A program made the position numbers and the translations under genes. A stretch of DNA of 10,625 nucleotides from Sphingomonadaceae bacterium (lineage in GTDB: Bacteria; Pseudomonadota; Alphaproteobacteria; Sphingomonadales; Sphingomonadaceae), in the NCBI GenBank assembly GCA_019239785.1, contig JAFAZM010000054.1, positions 1 to 10,625 of the forward strand, in the 5' to 3' direction. The notes under the pieces were generated by a model, which was given only the letters and a program-made list of their open reading frames with translations, made no database searches and was not told the origin of the DNA. Shown piece after piece: positions 1-7,090 of this stretch (the stretch's first letter is position 1; the number at the start of each line of letters is the position of its first letter).

Positions 1-268
1 AGAGCTGCCGGAGATCGTCGATGCCGTGGCAATGGTCGGCATGGTCGTGCGTCCAGATCACCGCCTCGACGTCGCTGACCTCCGCATCGAGCAATTGCTC
101 GCGCAGGTCCGGCGGCGTGTCGACGAGGATCCGCGCCCGGTCGTAGCTGACCAGGATGGCGGCGCGGCGGCGGCGGTTGCGCGGCTCGTCGCGGTCGCAC
201 AGGCCCCAATCCCCGCCGACCCGCGGCACGCCCGACGAGGTGCCGCAGCCGAGGAGGCGCAGCTTCAC
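1..268 (-). CDS. MBL-fold metallo-hydrolase (PhnP-like), N-terminal part, cut by window edge
   Basis: The visible 89 residues are the N-terminus of a metallo-beta-lactamase-fold hydrolase. They open with LRLLGCGTSSGVPR, followed by a cysteine (C24), a basic stretch, the strand ILVDTPPDLR, and the metal-binding motif THDHADHCHG (H74, H76, D78, H79 of HxHxDH). The GCGTSSGVPR opening followed by this HxHxDH motif is typical of the PhnP-like branch, whose characterised members are phosphodiesterases; the actual substrate here is unknown. The start is a GTG at 268-266 that overlaps the TGA of tatD (267-265) as GTGA, a layout that suggests translational coupling. The C-terminal remainder, with the other metal ligands, lies outside the window. 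The family call is firm and the function is open. Confidence 0.9.
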   Translation of the reverse strand, partial: MKLRLLGCGTSSGVPRVGGDWGLCDRDEPRNRRRRAAILVSYDRARILVDTPPDLREQLLDAEVSDVEAVIWTHDHADHCHGIDDLRQL

Positions 269-1041
269 GCTGCCGCCTTGGCGAAGAGCCTGTGGAAATT
301 GGCGCTGGTGGCCTCCGCGAGCCGCTCGACCGGCTCGTCGCGAAGCGCCGCCAGGAAGCGCGCGGTGTCGGCGACATAAGCGGGCTCGCAGGGCCGGCCG
401 CGATGGGGGACCGGCGCCAGGAAGGGCGCGTCGGTCTCGATCAGCAGCCGGTCCGCCGGGATGCTCTTCGCCACCTCCTGCAGCGCCGCCGCATTCTTGA
501 AGGTGACGATGCCCGAGATCGAGACGTAGAGGCCGAGCGCGAGCACCTTGTCCGCGAAATCCTGGCTTGCGGTGAAGCAGTGGATCAGGGCCGGATAGCG
601 CCCCTTCCCCATCTCCTCGTCGAGGATCGCGTACGTATCCTCCTCGGCGTCGCGGGTGTGGACGATCAAGGGCAGCTGGGTCTCCCGCGCGGCGGCGATA
701 TGGGCGCGAAAGCTTTCGCGCTGGCGGGCGCGGTCGCTATGGTCGTAATAATAATCGAGCCCGCTCTCGCCGATCCCGATCACCTTAGGATGCGCAGCCT
801 TGGCGACCAGGGTCTCGGTTTCGACGTCCGGATGCACGTCGGCCTCGTGGGGATGGATGCCGACCGACGCCATGACGTCATCCTCGCGCTCGGCGGTAGC
901 AATCACCGCGTCCCATTCGGAGGCGCGTGTGGAGATATTGAGCATCCTGCCGACGCCGGCCGCGCGGGCGCGCGCGAGCACCGCCTGCTGGTCCTCGATC
1001 AGGCCCTTGTAGTTGAGATGGCAGTGGCTATCGATGAACAT
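265..1041 (-). CDS. tatD: TatD-family metal-dependent deoxyribonuclease
   Basis: This is a 258-residue TIM-barrel hydrolase of the TatD family, the usual length. Visible metal-site residues are the N-terminal HxH (H6 and H8 in IDSHCHL), E92 in GIGESGLDYYYD, H128 in VHTRDAEEDT, H154 in LIHCFT, and D204 in IETDAPFLAPVPHRG. Family members are cytoplasmic metal-dependent 3'-to-5' exonucleases or DNases, with roles proposed in DNA repair and quality control. I chose the ATG at 1041 (MFIDSHCHL) because it begins at the conserved first strand. An ATG three codons upstream (1050) is equally possible, and neither has a clear Shine-Dalgarno sequence. An in-frame upstream extension to 1167 runs into the preceding gene and is not conserved-looking. 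The gene lies 47 bases downstream of the small lipoprotein gene and overlaps the MBL gene. Confidence 0.95.
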   Translation of the reverse strand: MFIDSHCHLNYKGLIEDQQAVLARARAAGVGRMLNISTRASEWDAVIATAEREDDVMASVGIHPHEADVHPDVETETLVAKAAHPKVIGIGESGLDYYYDHSDRARQRESFRAHIAAARETQLPLIVHTRDAEEDTYAILDEEMGKGRYPALIHCFTASQDFADKVLALGLYVSISGIVTFKNAAALQEVAKSIPADRLLIETDAPFLAPVPHRGRPCEPAYVADTARFLAALRDEPVERLAEATSANFHRLFAKAAA

Positions 1042-1088
1042 GGCGCGCATGTAATGGTTCGGGGGCGGCGCGTCACCCCGCACGCGAG

Positions 1089-1418
1089 CTAATGGTCGTT
1101 CGCCGCCGCGCAGCCGATCCGATAGGCTTCGAGATGATTGCCCGGCGCGTAGCGGCCCTGGCTGCAATCGCCATAGCCGAGCTCGTAGGCGCGCCGCTGC
1201 GCCGGAGACAGGCCGGCGGCGGCGGGGTTCGGGGCGGCCGGACCCTCGGGCGGCGCTTCATTTGCGTTCGCCCTGGGCGTCTCGATCGGAGCCGCCCGCG
1301 CGGGCGTGGGGGCCGGTGCTGCAGCGGCCGCGTTCCCACCGGGCGGCTGGCGCGGCGGCGGATGGCCCTGCTCGCAGGCGCCGGCCAGCAGGACCAGCAT
1401 CGGCAGGATCCGGCGCAT
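1089..1418 (-). CDS. Small predicted lipoprotein of unknown function
   Basis: This is a 109-residue protein I cannot assign to a named family. A short basic N-terminus (MRRI) leads into a hydrophobic stretch ending in LLAGAC, which fits a lipobox with C15 as the lipidated residue, although Ala rather than Leu at -3 is slightly unusual. Residues 20-68 are a Pro/Ala-rich linker of low complexity. The last 40 residues are ordered-looking (LSPAQRRAYELGYGDCSQGRY and onward) and carry two cysteines, C85 and C103, which could form a disulfide in the periplasm. The ATG (1418-1416) overlaps the metG stop (1420-1418) as TGATG, so the gene is probably translationally coupled to metG. The lipidated, envelope-located product is inference from the N-terminus. 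It sits between two cytoplasmic housekeeping genes, which gives no clear hint about its job. Confidence 0.75.
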   Translation of the reverse strand: MRRILPMLVLLAGACEQGHPPPRQPPGGNAAAAAPAPTPARAAPIETPRANANEAPPEGPAAPNPAAAGLSPAQRRAYELGYGDCSQGRYAPGNHLEAYRIGCAAANDH

Positions 1419-2977
1419 CAGCCCTCGGCGGGCATTTCGAGCCGCGGGAAGATCCCGCTCGGCGGCTGCAGGACGAAGCCCGAGCCGGCGAGCCGCTCAT
1501 AGCGCCCCGGATCGGCCAAGGCGGCATAGGTCCGCTCGCCTGCCGGCACGCCCATATTGTCGAGCAATTTGGCGGCCGAGCCGGGAATGATCGGCTGGAT
1601 CGCGACGGCGAGGTCGACGATCGCCTCGTAAAGCGTGGCGAGCACCGCCTGCATCCGCTCCGGATCGCTCTTGCGCAGCGTCCAGGGCGCCTGCGCGTCG
1701 ATATATTGGTTGCAGGCGAAGACCGCGCGCAGCCAGGCCTCGATCCCCTGGCTCAGCGCCAGCGCTTCGAACTGGGCCGGAAGCTCCTCGCGGGTCGCGG
1801 CGCGAACCTGGCTGAGCAGGGCCTCGTCGGCGGCGTCCCCCTTCCCTCCCCGCGGCAGCACGCCGTCGCAATTGCGGGCGATGAAGGAGAGCGTGCGCTG
1901 GGCGAGATTGCCGAAGCTGTTGGCGAGATCGGCATTGACCTTGGTGACGATCGCCTCGGCGCTGTAGCTGCCGTCCTGGCCGAAATTCACCTCGCGCAGC
2001 AGGAAATAGCGCAGTTGGTCGACGCCGAAGGCGCGGATCAGGTCGAGCGGGTCGACGACATTACCGACCGACTTCGACATCTTCTCGCCGCGCGAGAGCA
2101 GGAAGCCGTGGCCGAACACCTGCTTCGGCAGCGGGATTCCGGCCGACATTAGGAATGCCGGCCAGTAGACGGCGTGGAAGCGCACCACATCCTTGCCGAT
2201 GACGTGGATATCCGCTGGCCAGAACTTGCGATAAGCCTCTGTATCTTCGGGATAGCCCAGGCCGGTGATATAGTTGGTGAGCGCGTCCAGCCAGACGTAC
2301 ATCACATGGTTCGGACTGTCCGGGACCTTCACCCCCCAATCGAAGCTGGTCCGCGAGATGGAGAGGTCGGCGAGCCCGCCCTCGACGAAGCGCAGCACCT
2401 CGTTGCGCCGCGATTCCGGCCGGATGAAGTCGGGATTGTCCGCATAATGTGCGAGCAGCCGGTCCTGGTAGGCGGAGAGGCGGAAGAACCAGCTCTCCTC
2501 GACGGTCCATTCGACCTCGGTGCCCTGCGGCGACAGCTTCTCGCCGCTGTCTGCGACGACGAGCTCCTCCTCGCCATAATAAGCTTCGTCGCGGACCGAG
2601 TACCAGCCCTCGTAGCGGCCGAGATAGATGTCGCCCTTCGCCGCCATCGCCCGCCAGATCGCCTGGCTGGCCTGATGATGGGCCGGTTCGGTGGTACGGA
2701 TGAAGCGATCGTAGGAAATGTTCAACGCGTCATCCATTGCCTTGAACGTGCTCGACATTTCCTCGGCGAACTCGGCTGGAGGGACGCCTTTCTCGCGCGC
2801 CGCCTGGGCCATCTTCAGGCCGTGCTCGTCGGTGCCCGTCAGGAAGAAGACGTCGCGGCCGCGCAGGCGCTGGAAGCGCGCGATCGCGTCGGTCGCGATC
2901 GCCTCATAGGCGTGGCCGATATGCGGGCGCCCGTTCGGATAGGAGATCGCCGTGGTGATGTAGAAGGGTTCGGCCAT
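1418..2977 (-). CDS. metG: Methionyl-tRNA synthetase
   Basis: This is a 519-residue class I aminoacyl-tRNA synthetase that charges tRNA-Met with methionine in the cytoplasm. The catalytic HIGH motif is at residues 19-22 (NGRPHIGHAYEA) and KMSKS at 299-303 (GEKMSKSVGN), with FLTGTDEHG at 45-53 and YVWLDALTNY at 227-236, all typical of MetRS. At the zinc-knuckle position the sequence reads YEGWYSVRDEAYY, so the paired cysteines found in many MetRS are absent, indicating a zinc-free knuckle form. The protein stops after the anticodon-binding helical domain and lacks the C-terminal EMAPII-like tRNA-binding domain of the E. coli enzyme. The ATG at 2977 gives MAEPFYITTAISYPNG, matching the family N-terminus. 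The open frame extends upstream to 3451 but that part is antisense-like reading of holB. It lies 61 bases after holB. Confidence 0.97.
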   Translation of the reverse strand: MAEPFYITTAISYPNGRPHIGHAYEAIATDAIARFQRLRGRDVFFLTGTDEHGLKMAQAAREKGVPPAEFAEEMSSTFKAMDDALNISYDRFIRTTEPAHHQASQAIWRAMAAKGDIYLGRYEGWYSVRDEAYYGEEELVVADSGEKLSPQGTEVEWTVEESWFFRLSAYQDRLLAHYADNPDFIRPESRRNEVLRFVEGGLADLSISRTSFDWGVKVPDSPNHVMYVWLDALTNYITGLGYPEDTEAYRKFWPADIHVIGKDVVRFHAVYWPAFLMSAGIPLPKQVFGHGFLLSRGEKMSKSVGNVVDPLDLIRAFGVDQLRYFLLREVNFGQDGSYSAEAIVTKVNADLANSFGNLAQRTLSFIARNCDGVLPRGGKGDAADEALLSQVRAATREELPAQFEALALSQGIEAWLRAVFACNQYIDAQAPWTLRKSDPERMQAVLATLYEAIVDLAVAIQPIIPGSAAKLLDNMGVPAGERTYAALADPGRYERLAGSGFVLQPPSGIFPRLEMPAEG

Positions 2978-3038
2978 GCAGGTGCGCGTAGCCGGGAAGG
3001 TCTGGTGAGGCAATAAAGCCACTTCCCCTTCGGGAGGG

Positions 3039-4031
3039 TTAGGCCGCGTCCTTCTCCGCCGCCGGCGCAAGCGCTGCAAGCATCCCGGCCAGCTCGAACA
3101 CCGTGCTCTGCGCGTCGAGCGAGAGACGCTGGGCGCTGCCGGCGAGGCCGACGGCGCGCTCCCACAAGGCCAGTGCCTCGGCGAGCGCGGGCCCGCGCCG
3201 CCGCCGTGCCTCGGCCGCGATCCGCGAGGGCGCGCGGGCCAGGAAGGCCTCGTAGCGCGGCTGGGCGGACTTGAGCGCCAGGCTCTGCGCGAGCGCGGCG
3301 CGGCGGGCGTTGGTCCGGTCGCCCTCGCGGACCAGCGCGTCCATCTCCCGGTCCAGCGCCTCGACCTCGAGCCCGCGCCAGGCGATCGCCCGTCCCGGCG
3401 CACCCTCGCCCACTCTGGCCAGGGCCGCGATCTCCTCCTCCTCCTCCGCATCGGACAAGGCGCCGCGCAGGGCTGACGTCATGGCGTCGTCGTCGAGGGT
3501 GGAGAAGCGCAGCAGCCGGCAGCGCGAGCGGATCGTCGGCAGCAGCCGCTCCGGCGCATGGCTGACGAGGAGGAAAACCGTGCTCGGCGGCGGCTCCTCC
3601 AGATTCTTGAGCAGGGCATTGGCGCCGCCGGTCTCGAGATCGTCGATCGCGTCGATCACCACGGTGCGCCAAGGCGACATCGAAGGTGTGGTCGCGAACA
3701 GCCGCTGCAGGCCGCGCACCTGGTCGACGTTGATCGAGCGGGCGAGCTCAGTGCCGCTATCCTTCACCAGCCGCTCGAGCCGGACATGATCGGGGTGGCT
3801 ACCGGCGGCGATCAGCCGCGCGGCGGGATGTTCGTCCGGAACGTCGAGCCCCGGCGCATCGACCGGCGCGCCTGCGCCGGAGGCGAGCACGCGCAAGGCG
3901 GCTTTGTCGGCGAAGCTCGCCTTGCCGACCCCCTTCGGCCCGGCGAGCAGCCAGGCATGATGGAGCCGGCCGGAGTCCAGGCCGGCGCGGAAGGCGGCGA
4001 TCGCCGCGTCATGGCCGAAGAGCGGGCTCAT
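3039..4031 (-). CDS. holB: DNA polymerase III delta-prime subunit (clamp loader)
   Basis: This 330-residue AAA+ protein is the delta-prime subunit of the clamp-loader complex, which opens the beta clamp and places it on primed DNA. Visible motifs are LFGHDAAIAAF at the start, a Walker-A-like loop GPKGVGKAS (31-39), a Walker-B region VVIDAIDDL followed by GGANALLKNLEEPP (about 124-148), and the SRC sensor motif in TIRSRCRLL (169-171). The C-terminal 150 residues are helical and Ala/Glu-rich, as in the collar domain. No cysteine zinc-binding cluster is seen, unlike E. coli DnaX or HolB modules. I chose the ATG at 4031; a GTG directly before it (4034) is also in frame. A purine-rich GGGGATAGG sits just upstream. 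The gene follows tmk by about 47 bases that contain an inverted repeat. Confidence 0.93.
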   Translation of the reverse strand: MSPLFGHDAAIAAFRAGLDSGRLHHAWLLAGPKGVGKASFADKAALRVLASGAGAPVDAPGLDVPDEHPAARLIAAGSHPDHVRLERLVKDSGTELARSINVDQVRGLQRLFATTPSMSPWRTVVIDAIDDLETGGANALLKNLEEPPPSTVFLLVSHAPERLLPTIRSRCRLLRFSTLDDDAMTSALRGALSDAEEEEEIAALARVGEGAPGRAIAWRGLEVEALDREMDALVREGDRTNARRAALAQSLALKSAQPRYEAFLARAPSRIAAEARRRRGPALAEALALWERAVGLAGSAQRLSLDAQSTVFELAGMLAALAPAAEKDAA

Positions 4032-4079
4032 CACCTATCCCCGAGACGCCGTTCGGGCGAACGTAGTGAGGTGCGGGGT
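4032..4079. repeat. Imperfect inverted repeat between tmk and holB
   Basis: The gap between the two genes holds a nested palindrome. The core CGTTCG (4050-4055) and CGAACG (4058-4063) are separated by two bases, and CCCCG (4039-4043) pairs with CGGGG (4074-4078) outside it. Nearly the whole intergenic sequence is therefore able to fold in the transcript. It has no U-tract, so it is not a classical terminator. It could be a dispersed intergenic repeat or an mRNA processing or stability hairpin. Confidence 0.5.
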
Positions 4080-4708
4080 CACAGCAGGTCCTCGAGCGCG
4101 GCAAGCAGGCGCGCCGTGACCTCCTCCGCCGCGCCGCTCGCATCGATGACCCGGAAGCGTTCCGGCTCATCCTTTGCAAGTCGATCGAAGGCGTCGACCA
4201 CATTGCGGTGATAGCTTGCATCCCGCCCGCCGATCAGGTCCGCGCCGCCGGTGTCGCGGCCGCTGGCGCGGCGCTCCGCCTCGCCCTCCGGCAGCTTCAG
4301 CAGCAAGGTGCGGTCGGGAAGGAAGCCATGGCTTCCGAAGCCGTGCAGCGCCCGGACCGCCTCGAAGCCAAGCCCGCCGGCGCCGCCCTGATAGGCGATC
4401 GAGCTGTCCACGAAGCGGTCGCACAGCACCCAGGCGCCGCGTTCCAGCGCCGGCCGGATCGTCGTCGCGACATGGTCGGCGCGGGCGGCGGCGAACAACA
4501 GCGCCTCGGCTTCCGGCGTCCAGTGATGATCGTGGAGCAGCAGGCTGCGGATCGCCTCGGCGCCGGGGCTGCCGCCTGGCTCGCGGGTTTCGACCAGATC
4601 GAGGCCCCGTGCCCGGAGCGCCGCCGCCAGCGCCTTCAACTGGGTCGACTTGCCGACGCCCTCGCCGCCCTCCAGCGTGACGAAGCGGGCGCGCACCGCC
4701 TCAGGCAA
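4079..4708 (-). CDS. tmk: Thymidylate kinase (dTMP kinase)
   Basis: This 209-residue P-loop kinase phosphorylates dTMP to dTDP with ATP in the cytoplasm, the last specific step toward dTTP. It shows FVTLEGGEGVGKSTQ (P-loop G14-T22), TREPGGSPGAE (dTMP-binding region), DRFVDSSIAYQG (the DRx(Y/F)xSS motif), and a LID segment with two arginines around ASGRDTGG. The length matches the family. The longest start is a TTG at 4708, which overlaps the carboxypeptidase stop (4703-4701) by eight bases; a GTG four codons later (4696) also gives a sensible N-terminus, and I cannot decide between them. Being placed between a cell-wall gene and holB fits the alphaproteobacterial tmk-holB pairing. Confidence 0.95.
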   Translation of the reverse strand: MPEAVRARFVTLEGGEGVGKSTQLKALAAALRARGLDLVETREPGGSPGAEAIRSLLLHDHHWTPEAEALLFAAARADHVATTIRPALERGAWVLCDRFVDSSIAYQGGAGGLGFEAVRALHGFGSHGFLPDRTLLLKLPEGEAERRASGRDTGGADLIGGRDASYHRNVVDAFDRLAKDEPERFRVIDASGAAEEVTARLLAALEDLL

Positions 4709-5876
4709 GGCCGACGACGCTCTTCAGGCCGATCCAGATCCGGCGGAAGAAGCCCGCTTCGCCGACATCCTCCGCGGCGACCAGGGGCATGGTCTCGGGC
4801 GGCTGGTCGGCGGTGGTCACGACCAGGTCGGCGATATGCTGGCCCCGCGCGATGGGCGCATGGACCGGCCCATTGTAGACGATCCGCGCCTGCAGGTTCC
4901 TGCCCTGCCCGACCGGGAAGGTCACGGCGATATTCTGCGGCGCGACCAGCCCGACCGTGGAGGCGCTGCCGAGCTGGACCTGCGCCTCGCCGATCTGCTG
5001 GCCCTGGCGGAGCAAAGGCCGCGACTGCCAGGCGTTGAAGCCCCATTGCATGAAGCGCACCGATTCCTCGATCCGCTGGTTGAAGCTGGAGAGGCCCGCG
5101 ACGACCATGATGATCCGCCGCCCGTTCTGCTCGGCCGAGCCGGTGAAGCCGTAGCCGGCCTCGTCGGTATGGCCGGTCTTCAGCCCGTCGGCGCCGGGCA
5201 CGCGGCCGAGCAGCGGGTTGCGATTGTCCTGCGTGATCGCCTGGTTGGTGCCCATCGTATGGCCCCAGGTGAAGTTCCGAAGGCCATAATATTCATGATA
5301 GAGCTGCGGATAGTCGCGGATCGTCGCCGCGGCCAATGTCGCGAGGTCGTGCGCAGTGGTGTAGGTGACGCCATTGTCCGGCCAGCCGATCGGATTCCCC
5401 CAGTGCGAATTGGTGAGACCCATCGCCTGGGACTGCTGGTTCATCAGCGCGACGAAGGCTTCGGATGTCCCCGAAATGCATTCCGCGAGCACTTCGGTGG
5501 CATCGTTGCCTGAAAGGGTGACGATCCCCCGCAGCAGATTGGCGACGCTGACCTGCTCCCCGGGCGAGAGGAACATCAGCGAGCCGGCCGCGGTGCCGTG
5601 CCACTGCTGCCAGGTCTCGGGCCGCACGGTACAGATCTTGTTCGGATCGAGCTGGCCGCGCTTGATCAGATCGAAGGCGACGTGGGTCGTCATCATCTTC
5701 GCCATCGAGGCGGGCGGGATCCGCCGGTCCGCATCCTTGGCGTAGAGCACTGCCCCGGAGGAGAGATCGATCATGTAGGCGACCGAGGCCGGCGTATCGA
5801 AGGGCGGCGCGGCAGCGCCGGCCGGCATTGCCAGGATTGCGGCGGAAGCGAGAAGATAGAATGGCTTGCGGGTCAT
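4701..5876 (-). CDS. D-alanyl-D-alanine carboxypeptidase (PBP5/6 family, peptidase S11)
   Basis: This 391-residue penicillin-binding protein removes the terminal D-Ala from peptidoglycan stem peptides in the periplasm. A cleavable signal peptide is visible at residues 1 to about 23 (KPFYLLASAAILAMPAGAAA). The three active-site motifs are present: SMAK (S57 nucleophile, K60), SGN (122-124) and KTG (233-235). After the transpeptidase-like domain comes a beta-rich PBP5-type C-terminal domain (about 290-365). The last 20 residues (FFRRIWIGLKSVVGL) look like the amphipathic helix that anchors PBP5/6 proteins to the outer face of the inner membrane. The gene is dacA/dacC-like; I do not assign one symbol. 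It begins 16 bases after the transglycosylase stop. A GAGGA is present upstream but about 13 bases from the ATG, which is longer than ideal. Confidence 0.95.
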   Translation of the reverse strand: MTRKPFYLLASAAILAMPAGAAAPPFDTPASVAYMIDLSSGAVLYAKDADRRIPPASMAKMMTTHVAFDLIKRGQLDPNKICTVRPETWQQWHGTAAGSLMFLSPGEQVSVANLLRGIVTLSGNDATEVLAECISGTSEAFVALMNQQSQAMGLTNSHWGNPIGWPDNGVTYTTAHDLATLAAATIRDYPQLYHEYYGLRNFTWGHTMGTNQAITQDNRNPLLGRVPGADGLKTGHTDEAGYGFTGSAEQNGRRIIMVVAGLSSFNQRIEESVRFMQWGFNAWQSRPLLRQGQQIGEAQVQLGSASTVGLVAPQNIAVTFPVGQGRNLQARIVYNGPVHAPIARGQHIADLVVTTADQPPETMPLVAAEDVGEAGFFRRIWIGLKSVVGLA

Positions 5877-5892
5877 GATCTGAGAAATGTCC

Positions 5893-6963
5893 TCAACCGG
5901 GGCGGGCGACCGAATCGGCGAGCAGCGCCACCGTCAGCGCGTAGAAGTTGGAGCAATTATAGTCGAGGATCACGCGATAATTGCTGGTGGTGAGATAGGC
6001 GGTCGCGCCCGGCCCGTCCGGCTCGATCAGCGAGGCCATCACCCCGTCGGGCAGGCTGTTGGCGATGCCGAGCCGGCGCCACTCGGCTCCGGAGAGCCAG
6101 CGGCTGTGGCGGGCGAAGACCGCGGCGCAGCGCGGCGCGCGCAGGCGATTGGCGACCGCGGCGCGGTCGAAGCCGGCCGGCACGCGCACCGCCGTCCCCC
6201 AGGTCAGGCCGGGCCGCCAGCCGGCATTGCGCAGATAATTGGCGATCGAGGCGAGCGCGTCGAGATGGCTGCGCCAGATGTCGGCGCGGCCGTCCCCGTC
6301 CCCGTCCACGGCGAGGCGGATATAGACCGACGGCAGGAATTGCGGATGGCCGGCCGCCCCCGCCCAGCTCCCCTTCAGCTCCTCGCGCGGAAAGCCGCGC
6401 TCGACCATCCGAAGGGTGGCGATGAACTCGTTGGTGAAGAGCTCGCGGCGGCGGCCCTCATAGGCCAGGCTCGACAGCGAGTTGAGCAGGTCGAAATTGC
6501 CCATGATCGTGCCGTAGCCGGTTTCCTTGCCCCAGATCGCGATCAGATATTGGGCAGGGACGCCGTAGCGGCGGGCGATCGCATCGAGCCTGGTCCGGTC
6601 GGCGGCATAGCGGGCGCGGCCGCGCGCGACGAGGGCCGGGGTGAGCTGGCGGGCGAGATAGGGGGCGAAGGGCGGATTGGTCGGCGTGCCCGCGGCGCCG
6701 CCAGGTTGCGCCCGGTCGAGCTCGATCGTGCGCGAGGAGAAGGCCAGGGCCGGGAAGATCCGGTCGAGCGTCGCGGCGCGGATGCCGGCGCGTTCGGCGG
6801 CGGCGCGCAATTGGGGCAGATAGGCCTGGTAGCCGGCCTCGCTGAGGCCACCCCCTTGCGCGGCCGCGGGGCTCTCCCCGATCCCGGCGCCGTCGCGGCT
6901 CACGCGCGCGGCCGGAAGCCCCATCACCAGCAGAGCCGCCGCCAACCCATGAACCCAACGCAT
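5893..6963 (-). CDS. MltB-family lytic murein transglycosylase (GH103, SLT_2)
   Basis: This 356-residue exported enzyme cleaves the MurNAc-GlcNAc bond of peptidoglycan with 1,6-anhydro ring formation. An N-terminal hydrophobic segment (VHGLAAALLVMGLPAA, residues 4-19) serves as signal peptide. The catalytic glutamate is E147 in IAIWGKETGYG. Other family signatures are LAYEGRRRELF (167-176), GSWAGAAGHPQFLPS (198-212; His where many members have Gln) and the acidic AVDGDGDGRADIW (218-230). I chose the ATG at 6963 because a GAGG lies six bases upstream; a GTG at 6981 is in frame but poorly placed. No lipobox cysteine is seen, so it is probably soluble periplasmic rather than lipid-anchored as E. 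coli MltB is. It is the first gene of the cluster and is divergent from the DUF3592 gene across 127 bases. Confidence 0.93.
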   Translation of the reverse strand: MRWVHGLAAALLVMGLPAARVSRDGAGIGESPAAAQGGGLSEAGYQAYLPQLRAAAERAGIRAATLDRIFPALAFSSRTIELDRAQPGGAAGTPTNPPFAPYLARQLTPALVARGRARYAADRTRLDAIARRYGVPAQYLIAIWGKETGYGTIMGNFDLLNSLSSLAYEGRRRELFTNEFIATLRMVERGFPREELKGSWAGAAGHPQFLPSVYIRLAVDGDGDGRADIWRSHLDALASIANYLRNAGWRPGLTWGTAVRVPAGFDRAAVANRLRAPRCAAVFARHSRWLSGAEWRRLGIANSLPDGVMASLIEPDGPGATAYLTTSNYRVILDYNCSNFYALTVALLADSVARPG

Positions 6964-7090
6964 CTTCAACCTCGTCCGCACTTGCCCTCCCTATGACACG
7001 GCCAAGTGCCTAGCCCAAGCGGGTAATTGCCACATAAGGGCATTCGCGACATGCTGACCTCAATCGCAGGCGGGCAGAGGGGGCCGGGGC

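Noticed and set aside
292..1092. Long open frame on the plus strand opposite tatD
   Set aside because: It is antisense to a clear TatD gene with all metal-site residues; its translation has no recognisable domain and arises from high third-position GC.
2174..3016. Long plus-strand open frame opposite metG, with similar ones opposite holB, tmk and the carboxypeptidase
   Set aside because: The opposite strand encodes unmistakable enzymes with intact motifs; these are shadow frames typical of GC-rich DNA.
2978..3451. N-terminal extension of metG
   Set aside because: The extra 158 residues are Arg/Pro-rich frame-shifted reading of holB; family similarity begins at the ATG at 2977.
6964..7090. 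Divergent promoters between the transglycosylase and DUF3592 genes
   Set aside because: Promoters must lie here, but no pair of hexamers matched well enough to mark positions.
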